In this document: positions 46,591 to 57,065 of the stretch, one piece after another | Layout of the letters: each line of letters starts with the position of its first letter | Numbering within the stretch: position 1 is the stretch's first letter | NCBI RefSeq assembly: GCF_902686445.1 | Contig: NC_062226.1 | Span: 10,822,001 to 10,886,000 of the forward strand | From: Sciurus carolinensis | Lineage: Eukaryota > Chordata > Mammalia > Rodentia > Sciuridae | DNA length: 64,000 nucleotides | Direction of reading: 5' to 3' | The notes under the pieces: model-generated | Seen by the model: only the letters and a program-made list of their open reading frames with translations | Database searches by the model: none | Told to the model about the DNA's origin: nothing | Position numbers and translations under genes: made by a program

Positions 46591-46714
46591 AATTCATGTC
46601 TCTCCTCTGTGAGAAACTTGTTTGGTTATCAGAGTTCAGGTTAAAACGAGCTTATTAGTCTGGACCCACACTCTTTTTCCTCAGGTTCAGTGCCAAAAGC
46701 AGAGAGGGCTCTGG

Positions 46715-46850
46715 GCACAAACACACCAACTCTGTGATTTGTTTCCAGCTATGCAACTTACTAACTGATTTGAAACAAATCACCTTTAAAACCTCAGTCT
46801 TCACATCTGTAAAGTGGGGTGGTTGGGCAGATCAAGTACATAACAAATGG
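46715..46850 (+). repeat. MIR fragment
   Basis: CCAGCTATGCAACTTACTAA and CCTCAGTCTTCACATCTGTA with AAAGTGGGGTGG mark the core. Confidence 0.7.
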
Positions 46851-47547
46851 ATACCAATGTAAACTTCCTACTGTTATGTTAGCACAAAGAATTCCATGGG
46901 TTGAGAGGAAAAATGGCTTTTGGATCATTCTGTGAGCAGTGTTCTTTTGAGCATTTTAAAGACAAATCTGTTTTAAATTGAATAATTTGTACTGCTTTGT
47001 ATGTCATTCTGTTGCTCAGTTTCACTAATTAAAATGCACAGCCACCACTCTCTATTGCCTGCTGGGGTACTTAGTTCATTTCTAACTTTCCATAATCAGA
47101 GGCTGCCATGTGTACCCAGTGAACACTCAATAAAATTAATTGAGGGTAATGATGAAGACAGGATCCACAGTGTCATCGTTATTTCTCCCAGCCACCCCCG
47201 CCATGGAAGCTCGGATTGTTTGCATTTAAAAATTGTTGCTATGGAGTTGAGGGGAAAGATTTACTGAGAGCTTATGGTATATGATCCATAAAAGGCGGTC
47301 ATGGTAGGTGTCTCACTGAGTAGAAAATGTCAAACTCAATGTAGGAGGATCTATTTGGCTCTTATGTTTGAGCCATACGCAGTGTCTTTGGCCCAATCCT
47401 GCTTGAATATCAAACCTATTCCTGTTCTGGGGCCAGCATCTCCCCCTCAACCATGAAGGCCCAGCTCATGTGTGCCCAGATATCCTGTAGGTGTCTTATT
47501 AAGGACTCAGCTTTGCTTTTGTTAACTTGGCCTTTTATTTCTTCCAG
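46851..47547. other. Intron before exon B, nothing recognised
   Basis: This is non-repetitive sequence. The open frame at 47001-47267 lacks domains and ends 280 nt before the exon B acceptor. Confidence 0.5.
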
Positions 47548-47628
47548 GAAAGTCAGTGGAATGAACTTCTTGAAACTCTGCACAGACTTCCCATTCCTGA
47601 CCCAGGAGTGTCTGTTCATCTCAGTGTG
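47548..47628 (+). CDS. DENND1A: DENND1A internal coding exon B
   Basis: This 81-nt exon encodes 27 residues, starting ESQWNELLETLHRL and ending PGVSVHLSV, with no stop. The acceptor is a strong pyrimidine tract ending in TTCCAG, and the donor GTG|GTAAGT is near consensus. Both ends are phase 0, so it joins in frame to the exon ending at 42598. The segment covers about residues 125-151, in the linker between the uDENN and cDENN modules. Compared with the human protein as I recall it there are two conservative changes (N to S at the second residue, K to R at the thirteenth). The DENND1B segment at this place is unrelated in sequence, which makes the 1A assignment firm. Confidence 0.95.
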
Positions 47629-47929
47629 GTAAGTGGGGCAGAATAGTAGGCATCCCTGAGAAGGCATTTCATTATGAACAGTCAGAGGGACTTGGGCCCA
47701 AGAAGATCATCTTTTCTCATCTGCACCTCCCCCACTCCTACTCTGAGAGTACTCAGAAACCTCTAGGCTCAAGGCAAACCAGGAGATTGAATTTCTTCTA
47801 AATTTCACAAGGCATGGAGGGTCCCAGTGTCCCCGGGCTATTCTCTGAATGTCACCCCTTCACCAGCATCTTCTTAATTGCAGATGCTGGACTGAGTAGG
47901 ATGACAGGCCCCTGACTGTGCCTTTATCC

Positions 47930-48265
47930 CCTGACCTGGGCTCCCTTTGTCCCCCATGCTGCTGCACGTCTTCTTGTTGAAGCCCACCCTATACTCTCAG
48001 CCTTCAACAACCTCTCCCCCATTTGCCTGGTAGACCACACACATTCTTCAGAATCAATTCTGATCTTACTTCCAGAGAAATCCTTCCTTGACTTTGCAGG
48101 CTAAGGCCAAGGGTTTCTCCATTGACCCAAGCATCTGGCACATTTTGCAGTGCATACCTCCACTGTATTTGAATGATCTGTTTTCCTCTTTCTCTCCCCA
48201 CTGAACTGAGCATCCCTTGATGACAGAGGCAGAGTTCCTGACCTACAGTGGTAATCATTTCTTTA
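47930..48265 (+). repeat. L2 fragment
   Basis: CCAGAGAAATCCTTCCTTGA, GAGCATCCCTTGATGACAGA and a preceding CATCTGGCACATTTTGCAGT follow the L2 3' order. Confidence 0.6.
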
Positions 48266-48267
48266 AA

Positions 48268-48440
48268 TGATTTTTCCTCCTTAGCTACCAGGGATTGAAT
48301 CCATACTGGGCAAGTTCTCTACCACTAAGTGCTAATTTTGAGACTGGGTCTTGCTAAATTACCTGGACTGACCTCAAACTTGAAATTCTCCTGCCTCAGT
48401 CTCCTAAGTAGAAGGGATTACAAGCATGTACCACCTCTGA
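48268..48440 (-). repeat. Degraded B1-ID SINE
   Basis: ACCAGGGATTGAATCCATAC, CTGCCTCAGTCTCCTAAGTA and GGGATTACAAGCATGTACCA are present. Confidence 0.85.
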
Positions 48441-48479
48441 ACAACCTACTAGAAGACTTCAATCCTTGTTAACTATTTT

Positions 48480-48575
48480 TCTAGTGATCTAGTGACATAA
48501 TCAATACCTTTAACTTTGTGGGCCTCAGTTTCCTCATCTGTCAGATAAGGCATCTTAAGAGGTGTAAAGGATCTT
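48480..48575 (+). repeat. MIR fragment
   Basis: GGGCCTCAGTTTCCTCATCT and GTCAGATAAGGCATC are diagnostic for the distal core. Confidence 0.7.
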
Positions 48576-48861
48576 TTTCATATTCCATTACTGGAATCCT
48601 CTGTTGCCCTTGGTCAAGCCCTTGTCCCTAACTTCATTGAAAGTTTCCTTTGGTCAGGTATTGATTATTATCCAGAAGCTATTTCCCCTGTGTCATAAGG
48701 CCTGAAAATTCAGGATGTTTCCACTTTCCTACTTCATTAGAACCAGGTACAGTGTTGGTATTCAGTGGTTAGGAAAGTGTCTGTCCCTCCTAAGGGAAGT
48801 TAATATTTCCTATAGTTTTTTTCAGAATAATGATAAAACTGAAAGCCATATTAATACCAAT

Positions 48862-49080
48862 AACTAAGGTTTATTATTTTGTTAAGTTCCTAATTTATAC
48901 TAAATGTGTATCTCTAACATGCAAAACACTTCCACAAAATAGATACTAACATTTTCATTTCATAGATGAAAGCTTTAGAGAGGAAGAGTTACATCCAAAG
49001 TCATGTGTGTAAGAAATGATAAGATTTGAGTTTTTCAACCCAGGGCTAAATTGAAAGCCAGTGCCCTTTCCACTATGCCA
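48862..49080 (+). repeat. MIR
   Basis: TTTTCATTTCATAGATGAAA, GAGGAAGAGTTACATCCAAA and GCCAGTGCCCTTTCCACTAT mark the second half. The first half is diverged. Confidence 0.65.
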
Positions 49081-49854
49081 TATGTGTTTAAAGAGAGGGA
49101 GGAGGGAGGCACGAAGCAATTTATAAAGGTTTTTACTCATTTTATTAGAGCATAGAAAGATACCTTAGTACAAAAATTCTTGTAACTGAGAGGGAACTGC
49201 CTAGATAAAATGAACAAATGGTCTTTAGACCTGCCCAAATCATTGCTAAAGCTAAGCAGCCCTGCCTTTGTCTCTGTCCTTTTTCCTGAGCAGCTTGATC
49301 TCACTGCTTCAGTCTGTAATGACATTCGACAGGTAGCTGTAGAGTAGCCTGACTGGGTCACCAGCTGCTGGGGAGGAAGGGCCACTTCTTTCCCCCAAAT
49401 GGCTGCACAAGCGGCATGTTGCCAGGCCTCAAGGACAAGCCATCTCAGGGGCAGGAGGAACTGTTGGGGTGTGCATCTGTTTCATGTGAGTGGATTCTAG
49501 GAATGTTTCTGACCTCCCTTGGTCCCCGGCATTTCATGGGCAATGGAGCAAGACAGAATCTCAAAGGACAGCCCGGCACTACTTGGTTTTGGAATTGTAT
49601 CCGCTCACTATTTACAATTCATTGCATTTACATAGACAGGTTTTTCTTTTTTCCTTTCACTAGGAATTCCTCTTTCCAAATTGCATTTCTGATTTTGAAG
49701 GACTACTCTCATTTAGGTTATAAATCTCAAATGTTAATAAAGTGTCAGTCCTGGACTTTTGATTTTAGTTGCTCTCTACGAACAAATATTTCCATGTGTC
49801 TTACATAGGTTCCTGAGAAAAACAGAAATATCAGTTGAGAGCAATTATCATTTT
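49081..49854. other. Intron, nothing recognised
   Basis: The open frame at 49416-49808 (130 codons) is the longest here. It has no recognisable domain and is probably chance. Confidence 0.5.
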
Positions 49855-50035
49855 ATATTAAAATACCATTTATTGAGTGCTAGGCACTTCATATATAAAA
49901 TGTTTGTTCTTCACAACTATGTCAAAGTAGACATAGTGATTCCTATTTATAGATTCTAAAATTGAGATTCTCTGCTATTAAGTGAAGTTGCCTGAGCTCA
50001 CATACCTACTAAGTGGACAAGAGTTTTCTCTCTCA
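49855..50035 (+). repeat. MIR
   Basis: CCATTTATTGAGTGCTAGGC, TATTTATAGATTCTAAAATT and AAGTTGCCTGAGCTCACATA appear in order. Confidence 0.75.
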
Positions 50036-50404
50036 CGGTGCCAAGCCATTAATTGGTGACTCCATCACTGTGTGTACATCTGGTGCTGCACAGTTCCTGA
50101 AGCTTCCTTATAGCTATTTGGTATAGAAGTTGGTATTTCATGGAGTCAAATTTGAGCCTTGTATTTTATTTTTCCCATTTTAATCCTTGTGTTAAGTTGA
50201 ATTAATGGTTGACTAGTTTCCCTGCTGCACCATCTATTGTGAAACGTCATAGGTAACATTTTGGCAAAGACACAGATTTTGGAATAATGCATTGCAGAAT
50301 GTTTTTTTAAAAATGTCTTCATGAAAGTTTCTTTTTACTTTGTTATTTTAATTCAAGTTCCATTAGGCATACTTTTCCCATAAAAAGCACAGGTATAACA
50401 GTTT

Positions 50405-50645
50405 GTTACAGTGGAAGGGGCATAACTTTAGTTATATAGACCTGGTTTCAGTCCTAGTTCTGCCACGTATTAACCATGAGACCTTAGATGAACTACTGTA
50501 CCTCTTTGAACATAACTTTATCCACTTGTAGTATGGAGATAATATATACTTAAAATTTATTATGGAGATTAGAGATAATATTAGATATCTAGTACCTGAC
50601 ATAAAGTCTTCCATACAGTATGTGTTCAATAAATTTTTGCTAAAT
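50405..50645 (+). repeat. MIR with long 3' part
   Basis: TATAGACCTGGTTTCAGTCC, CTAGTTCTGCCACGTATTAA, GACCTTAGATGAACTACTGT and the terminal GTGTTCAATAAATTTTTGC are present. Confidence 0.8.
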
Positions 50646-50649
50646 GTTA

Positions 50650-51690
50650 GATAAGTAGCTCATGCTGTTATTGTTGTCATTGTCATTGTTACAATTGTCC
50701 CCAGGGCCTTTCATTTCAGAAAATACAAATCATTCTTCTAGAGACTCACTTATTTTGCAATTACCCAGGAAAAAAGGGTTCGGGGAGGACTTCCTGAAAT
50801 GTCACTTGGGGGTCCAGTTTTGAACTTAGACCACGGTTAAGATGACCCTCTCTGCATGTGACCTTTTCTAGCCTTTCACAGTCCCATCTTTAATTGGCCA
50901 GCACCAGGCTCTTTCCATTCCTGCTTGCCATTGTCCTCTGAGTCTTTAAGAGCAGCAGAGGCAGTGTCATCAGTTCAGCCTGTTGTCATTTAACTTGGAG
51001 ACACATGTTTGTTACATACACGGAGATGTCTCATTCAAATCTTTGAAGAGGTCAGTTTTTCAACTCTGCTGAGTCTCCAGCTCCTCCACTGGCAATCCCA
51101 TTGAAAGGCAGGAGGTTCCTTCATGGAGTGTGCTTAGTAGACAATTTCTCCACTGTCGGCCATCTGCAGTGGTCTCAGCACAGTGACCCTTCAGCTGGAG
51201 TTGTCCTTAATGTCACCTGGGTCTTCAGTGCAGATTTTGGCACAGTTTGTAGATGGATATAATCTCAGCTGTTGAAATGAAATAGCAGGTTTGGTTGGTA
51301 AAGACCAAGGCTGATGAATCTAGTGTTATTTGGCCCCTACAGTCCTCTTATTTCTTTGAGCAATAAATTATGAAACCTGTAACTTTCATGTGTTCAGAAA
51401 CCTATAAATATTACAAGGGAATTTAGCCTTTAACCTTTTCATTTCTATCCCACAAAGAAATTTATCTCTCCTAGAAAAGAACTCCTTCTACCAAACTCAT
51501 GATTTAATATATCTGCTTTAATGCAACATTATTCTAAAAAAAAAAAAATCATAGATATTCCCTATGAGTCAAACTCTGTCTCCTTATATGAGTAAGGAAG
51601 TATCTTTCAATCATATACCTTAATTCTGAGCAATGTGCTTGTTATACAGTTATACGTTCTTGCAGAATACATAGCTTAATGCTTTTCTTT
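50650..51690. other. Intron before exon C, nothing recognised
   Basis: This is non-repetitive apart from an A-rich run near 51537-51548. Confidence 0.5.
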
Positions 51691-51695
51691 TCCAG

Positions 51696-51749
51696 CATTC
51701 TTATTTTACTGTGCCTGATACCAGAGAACTTCCCAGCATACCTGAAAAT
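51696..51749 (+). CDS. DENND1A: DENND1A internal coding exon C (start of cDENN region)
   Basis: This 54-nt exon encodes the 18 residues HSYFTVPDTRELPSIPEN. The acceptor is TTTTCTTTTCCAG and the donor AAT|GTGAGT. Both ends are phase 0, so it continues the frame of the exon ending at 47628 without loss or gain of residues (about 152-169 of human DENND1A). DENND1B has a related but different peptide here (HSYFIAPDVTGLPTIPE). In DENN proteins this stretch leads into the cDENN core that contacts RAB35. The next exon should begin with a peptide like RNLTEYFVAVDV. No such sequence was found between 51750 and the window end, so the downstream intron is probably longer than 12 kb. Confidence 0.94.
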
Positions 51750-51884
51750 GTGAGTACTTGCAAAGAAAATGTTAAATTTATATTGTTTTCTGCTGAGTTT
51801 TTAAAATTAAAGGATGTATTTTAGAATGTAATTGTGAGATTGTCATTTTTACAAAATTTTTTTTTTTAAACAAATGCATTATAG

Positions 51885-52080
51885 CTGGGCAGGGTGGTAT
51901 AACCTGTAACCCCAGTGGCTTCAGAGACTGAGGCAGGAGGATCACAAGTTTAAAACCAGCCTCAGCAACTTAGTGAAACCCTAAGCAACTTAGTAAGACC
52001 CTGTCTCAAAAGGGGTGGGGGCTGGGGATGTGGCTTAGTGGTTAAGTGCCCCTAGGTTCAATCCCTGCTCAAAAAAAAAA
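51885..52080 (+). repeat. B1-ID SINE
   Basis: This is a clear dimer. GCTGGGCAGGGTGGTATAAC and CTGAGGCAGGAGGATCACAA (B1) are followed by a repeated AGCAACTTAGTAAGACCC linker, then GGGGCTGGGGATGTGGCTTA and AGGTTCAATCCCTGC (ID). Confidence 0.96.
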
Positions 52081-52111
52081 ACAAAAAAAAAACACATTGT
52101 AAAAACAATAT

Positions 52112-52240
52112 GGTGCTGGGGCTGTAGTTCAATGGCAGAGCACTTGCCTAGCATGTGTGAGGCACTGGGTTTGATCTTCAGCACCACATAAAAATAAATA
52201 AAGATATTGTGTCCATCTACCAAAAAATAAGAAGAAAAAT
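52112..52240 (+). repeat. ID-type SINE with sciurid 3' tail
   Basis: GGTGCTGGGGCTGTAGTTCA, GCACTTGCCTAGCATGTGTG and the tail ACATAAAAATAAATAAAGAT followed by ATTGTGTCCATCTACC are present. It lies 30 nt after another SINE in the same orientation. Confidence 0.95.
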
Positions 52241-52329
52241 GTATTATAAAAGCAAAAGTATAAATGTTGAAAATATTAGAAAGTAAAAAGACAAGGAGAA
52301 ATGTTACTCATGTCTCAAAGGTAATCACC

Positions 52330-52580
52330 TATTAATGTGTCAATGACTCATTTTAGTCTTTATATTTTTACATAGTTAAAATAACCTACTACATGAGCAT
52401 CTTTTTCATTTTTGTTCATAAGAATCATTTTTGTTCACTACCTAATATTCCATTTGCTATGTAGTTTACTTATCATTCATCACTGTTACACATTTACATT
52501 CTCGTTTCTATCATGAGTGAACTGTTTCCATATAAAGAAAATTCCATATAAAGGTTTCTTTATTTTAAAGGGTAGATTTC
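52330..52580. repeat. Old L1-like 3' sequence
   Basis: CATTTTAGTCTTTATATTTT, AATATTCCATTTGCTATGTA and TGAACTGTTTCCATATAAAG recall ancient L1 3' ends. Confidence 0.4.
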
Positions 52581-52639
52581 TTCTAACAGAATTGTACTTC
52601 TGCTTCTTATCCTTGTGTAATTCACTTTTCAGAAAATAA

Positions 52640-53570
52640 AAGTATAGTGGGTAAAGTATGAGGGCAAAACCTTTTCATAGCAAACAAGAGTGAAGAGAGA
52701 GCCTACAGAATGGAAGAAAATCTTTGCCACGTGCACGCGGATAGGGTGTTAATTTCCAGGCTGTAAAGAACTCAAAAAACTTAACACTAAAACAACAAAT
52801 AACCCAATCAATGAATGGGCAAAGGAATTAAACAGACACTTTTCTAAAGGAGAAATATGAACAGTCAACAAATACATGAAAAAATATTCATCTCTAGCAA
52901 ATAGAGAAATGCAAATTAAAACTACACTGAGATTTTACTTCACTCCAACCAGAATGGCAATTATCAAAAATACAGGTAATGATAAATGTTTGCGAGGAAA
53001 AGGGTACACTCATACATTGTTGTTGGGACTGCAAACTGGTGCAACCATTCTGGAAAGCAGTTTGCAGAGTCCTCAAAAACTGGGAAGGAAACCGCCATTT
53101 GACCCAGTTATTCCATTCCTCTGTAAGGGAGTTAAAATCAGCATTCTATAGTAACAAAGCAATATCAATGTTTATAGCAACATAATTTACAATAGCTAGG
53201 TTATGGAACTAACCTAGGTACCCATCAACAGATGAACGAATAAAGAAAATGTGGCACATATATACAATGGAATATCACTCAGCCATAAAGAAAGTCTTTA
53301 TGACATTTACCAGTAAATGGATGGATCTGAAGACTATCATGCTAAGTGAAATAAGCCAATCCCAGAAAACCAAAGGTTGAATGTTTTCTCTGATAATTGG
53401 ATGCCAACCCACAATGGCAGGGCAGTGGAGGGGCAGGGAGACAGAAGTTCAGTGGATTAGATAAAGGGGAATGAAGGGAAGGGAAGGGGGATAGAGTGGT
53501 AGTAATAGGAAGGACAGTGGAATGAATCTGACATATATGAATCTCACCTTCAAGTTGTGCTACCTTGACC
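52640..53570 (+). mobile_element. Rodent-lineage L1 3' end
   Basis: This is sense-strand ORF2 C terminus and short 3' UTR: GAGAGAGCCTACAGAATGGA, AACCCAATCAATGAATGGGC, then the frames at 52876-53151 and 52979-53185 ([40 protein letters not shown]). It covers the same ORF2 section as the minus-strand L1 at 14319-15100. It is shifted and truncated, so it is not functional. Confidence 0.93.
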
Positions 53571-53584
53571 CTCAGGATACTTCA

Positions 53585-53650
53585 GGATACCTCAAAGGCC
53601 TTGCATGCTGGTCAAGTGCTCTAGCACTGAAATATACCTCCAGCTGACTA
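53585..53650 (-). repeat. ID SINE remnant
   Basis: AAGGCCTTGCATGCTGGTCA and CACTGAAATATACCTCCAGC are eroded antisense ID text. Confidence 0.6.
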
Positions 53651-54149
53651 GAGTACTGGACCCTGCTTTTATTTTATTTAGAGCAGGTTAATATCCACTG
53701 TTTAAATTGGGGATTGGGTAATATTTCATTTGAAACAAAAGGGCTCTATTTGTTTAAAAAAAAGTTTAGAAACTACATTATTAAAAACACACAATGGGGC
53801 TTATAACAAGTGTGTTACTTTATAGCTATTTTTCCTATAACAATATATTATAAACATTTACTTGTATCATTAAAAATTTTTACAAAAATCTTTGTTGTGA
53901 AAGATTAATATAGAAGTATATATTTAAAAAGTGGAAGGCCCTCATTAATACCACTCCTCCATCCTAATCCCATTTCCCCTCCAGAGTATGATAAGTGGCC
54001 TTCAAGTCTTTTCTCTAAGAATTTACAGTGTTATATGTGTGTGTTATTGTAGACAACTTTTTAAACAAAAATGTGATACTATTCATGTTACTTAGCATTC
54101 CCCTTTTTTGGTTTTGGTTTAATGTATTCTAAAAATTGTTCCTATCTAT

Positions 54150-54347
54150 TTATTTCATTTTTTTTTTCTTGTCCTGGGGTTTGAACCCAGGAGTACTCTT
54201 ACCACTGAGCTGCATTCCAATCCCTTTTATTTCGTATTTTGAGACAGGGTCTCCACTGAGTTGCTGAGAGTGGCCTCAAACTTAAGACCCTCCTGCCTCG
54301 GCCTCCGGAGTTGCTGGACTTAGAGGCTTGTGCTACTGCACCCATCT
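54150..54347 (-). repeat. B1-ID SINE
   Basis: CTGGGGTTTGAACCCAGGAG (ID) and CCTCCTGCCTCGGCCTCCGG (B1) appear in antisense. Confidence 0.92.
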
Positions 54348-54369
54348 CTCTATTTCATCCTTTTTAATG

Positions 54370-54446
54370 ATTTATTTTTTGTGGGTGCTGGAACCTTTCA
54401 TATGCTAAGCAAGCGTTCTATCACTGAGCTACACCCACAACCCTAG
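54370..54446 (-). repeat. ID-type SINE
   Basis: GTGGGTGCTGGAACCTTTCA and CTATCACTGAGCTACACCCA lie only about 20 nt from the previous SINE. Part of the B box is deleted. Confidence 0.85.
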
Positions 54447-54649
54447 TAGTATTTTTGTTTAATGGTATATGAAAGTAATGTGTATTAATAGCTCAAAAAT
54501 CATATAGTAGTTGATGGAAAACAGCAATTTCTAAGTTCTCCATATTTCACACATTACAGAGGCAGTTACCTGCAAGTTTTTAACAATTGTAGTATTTGCC
54601 TTCATATTTTTAGCATGTTCTTAGTGTTACATCTTATTTTTTCCTGTTT

Positions 54650-55590
54650 CTTGTATCATTTATTGATTTTCTTACGGAAGATGAAAGTTTTAGATCTTTT
54701 ACTACCTCTGATCCCCCTCCCCAGAAACATACACACAAAATAATTTCTTTTACCTATTTCTCCTCTCCCATTTTCCCTCTATATATTTAGAAGAAATTAC
54801 CATTAAATCAGTAGTGTTTACATTTTTGTGAATGCATTGAAGCAGGTAGTAGATTGTTTAAATTTCCTTTCTTGTATACATTTTTGTCATGTAAAAGTTG
54901 TTGGATTTCACATTTTCCTCTTTCTTGATTTTATTCCTTCATTTTCTGTGAAACTTCCCCAGTAGTTTCCTAAGTAAGTATTGTTTTAGTGGCAATGTGT
55001 TTAGAAGTTGCTTGACTGGAAATAATTCACTCTACTACTGATAATTCAGCTGGGTATAGAATTCTAAGTTGGAAAGCTCTCAGAATTGCAAAGAAGTTGC
55101 TGACTTCTAGCTTTCCTATTGTAACTTACAAGTCTTAGCCATTCTGATTCCTGTTATTAATTTTTTATGACCTGTTTCTCTTCTAACATCCTGAAATTGC
55201 ATATTGACATGCCTTAATTTATCAATTTTCATCCATTGTGCTGGGCACTTGGACATCCCATTCAATCTGGAAACTCTCTCCCTTCAGAGCTTTGAAATTT
55301 TCTCACATTATTTCTTTTAATAACAGTTTTTTAATTCTCTCTCTCTCTTTTTCTTCTGCTCTACCACAGAATGATGACCTATTGATTTTCTGTGCTACCT
55401 ACAGAAGATTTAAATCTTCTGTATTGATCCTATAACTTTTGGGGGGTTTTATTAATTTCAGTGTCACTCTTTTAGTCTTTGTTTTCTTCACCTAATTGTC
55501 CTATCCTTTTGAATTTCTTATTTCGGCCATCATATTCTTAATATTTTTCCTCATCTGTGAGACTATTACTAGATTTAAAAAAAATTTTTC
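54650..55590 (-). repeat. Possible ancient L1 or HAL1-like sequence
   Basis: CTGGGTATAGAATTCTAAGT is a phrase typical of antisense L1M/HAL1 5' parts. The surrounding T-rich text is consistent. Confidence 0.45.
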
Positions 55591-55604
55591 CCCCTGCATT
55601 GTTT

Positions 55605-55732
55605 CTTCTTCTATTGAGATTGGGGTCTCATTGGGTTGCCCAGTCTGGTCTTGAACCCATGGGCCCAATGATCCCCCCACCTCAACCTCAGAGTGCTAGG
55701 ACTGCCAGCATGCACCATAGCACTTGGCCTTT
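55605..55732 (-). repeat. B1/7SL-type SINE monomer
   Basis: GGGGTCTCATTGGGTTGCCC, CCCACCTCAACCTCAGAGTG and GCCAGCATGCACCATAGCAC are antisense 7SL-like text without an ID half. Confidence 0.8.
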
Positions 55733-56608
55733 GCATTACTTTCTTGTTCCCCCTCCAAGCTTCTGTTTAACTGTCTTCTATGTCTCTTACCGTAGAGGCT
55801 CTCTTTGAATAGCAGCTCAGTCACACCTCAGAGTGAGGCACTGAACAGCTGACCAGCAACTCTGTGCTTGGGAGTGGAGCTTGGTACCTGGTAATCCCCA
55901 TGTTGCTTTATTCCCCAGGCCTTTTTGGTTCAGTTCCTCCAGAGTAAACACTTCCTGCCCCAGAAGAGTGCAGGAGGCCAGATGACTAGCTGAGTGAGCT
56001 GAGAGGAAGCTGTTGGGAACCGATTGCTCCTATTTTCATTTGTACACTTTCCCTAGCCCTTTTGCCCTTTTGAGTGTCTCCACTTCCCAAACCTTTTGGA
56101 AGTTCCATGATGTGAGTGGGCTTGATCCTTATTGCCCTGTGCACCCACCTCAGCTTTATTTTCCAGCCTTTCTTTTCAACCTCAGTCAGCACTGTTGTCA
56201 GCATGGCTCAGGTAACCCTTTCTTGTGTATCACTGTTGTTACAGTTTAAATATGCAGTGTTCATGAAAAGCTTGTGTGAGACAATGTAAGAAAGCTTAGA
56301 GGTGAAATGATTGGGTTATGAGTTCTAACCTAATCAGTGCATTACTCCTCTGATAGAGATTAACTGGGTAGTAACTATAGGCAGGGTGTGGCTAGAGGAG
56401 GTGAATCAATGGGGACAAACCTTTAAAATAGAGCTTAGTCTTCCTCTGCTTCCTCATTGGCATGTCCTGAGCTGCTTTCCTCTGTCACACCCTTCTTCCC
56501 TGATGTTCTGCCTCATATTGGGCACAGAGTAATGAAGTTGGCCATCTGTAGACTGAGACCTGGAACAAGGTGCACCAAATAACCTCTTCTCCCTCTACAT
56601 TGTTCTTA
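55733..56608. other. Intron, no recognised repeat
   Basis: Opposed open frames at 55986-56204 and 56013-56249 have no known domain. Confidence 0.5.
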
Positions 56609-56848
56609 TTTGTTTTTTTTTTTTTTTTTTTTTTTTTTAGTGGGGAGGGAGGTACTGGGGATTGTACTCCAGGGTACTTGACCACTGAGCCAAATCTCCA
56701 TCCCTATCTTGTGTTTTATTTAGAAACAGGGTCTCAATGAGTTGCTTACTACCTCCCTTTTGCTGAGGCTGGCTTTGAACTCAAAACACTCCTGCCTCAT
56801 CCTCCCGAGCTGCTGGGATTATAGGTGTGCACCACTGTGCCTGGTGTA
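56609..56848 (-). repeat. B1-ID SINE with long poly-T
   Basis: A T run (about 56614-56638) precedes GTACTGGGGATTGTACTCCA (ID) and GAGCTGCTGGGATTATAGGT (B1). Confidence 0.93.
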
Positions 56849-56929
56849 TGTTGGTATTATTAGGTCTTTTGATCATAGTGGCACAAAAAAAAAAAAAAAG
56901 CTGACTAAAACAAATGTTGTATATATTGT

Positions 56930-57065
56930 AGGGTGTCCAGCAGCTTCCTTAGACTCCACTAACTATATGATGCTAACACACCTTTCTCCAACTGTGACAA
57001 CCAGAAATGTCTAGGCATTGCCAAATGTCCCATGGGGGAAAAGTGGCCCCAGGTCAAGAAATACT
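56930..57065 (+). mobile_element. MER5A-type hAT (Charlie) MITE fragment
   Basis: AACTGTGACAACCAGAAATG, CTAGGCATTGCCAAATGTCC and CATGGGGGAAAAGTGGCCCC with CAGGTCAAGAAATAC match the 3' part of MER5A. Confidence 0.85.

Larger units (their letters stand above)
42599..47547 (+). other. DENND1A: DENND1A intron between exons A and B
   Basis: This is a 4,949-nt GT-AG intron, starting GTATTT and ending TTCTTCCAG, phase 0. It contains old L1-like sequence, one B1-ID SINE, a GT/GA microsatellite, a plus-strand L1ME-like 3' end and a MIR. Nothing resembling another exon was seen. Confidence 0.9.
47629..51695 (+). other. DENND1A: DENND1A intron between exons B and C
   Basis: This is a 4,067-nt GT-AG intron, starting GTAAGT and ending TTTTCCAG, phase 0. 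Old, mammal-wide repeats dominate: one L2, four MIR-like stretches and one degraded SINE. No young L1 is present. The part from 50650 to 51690 has no repeat I recognise. Confidence 0.9.
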
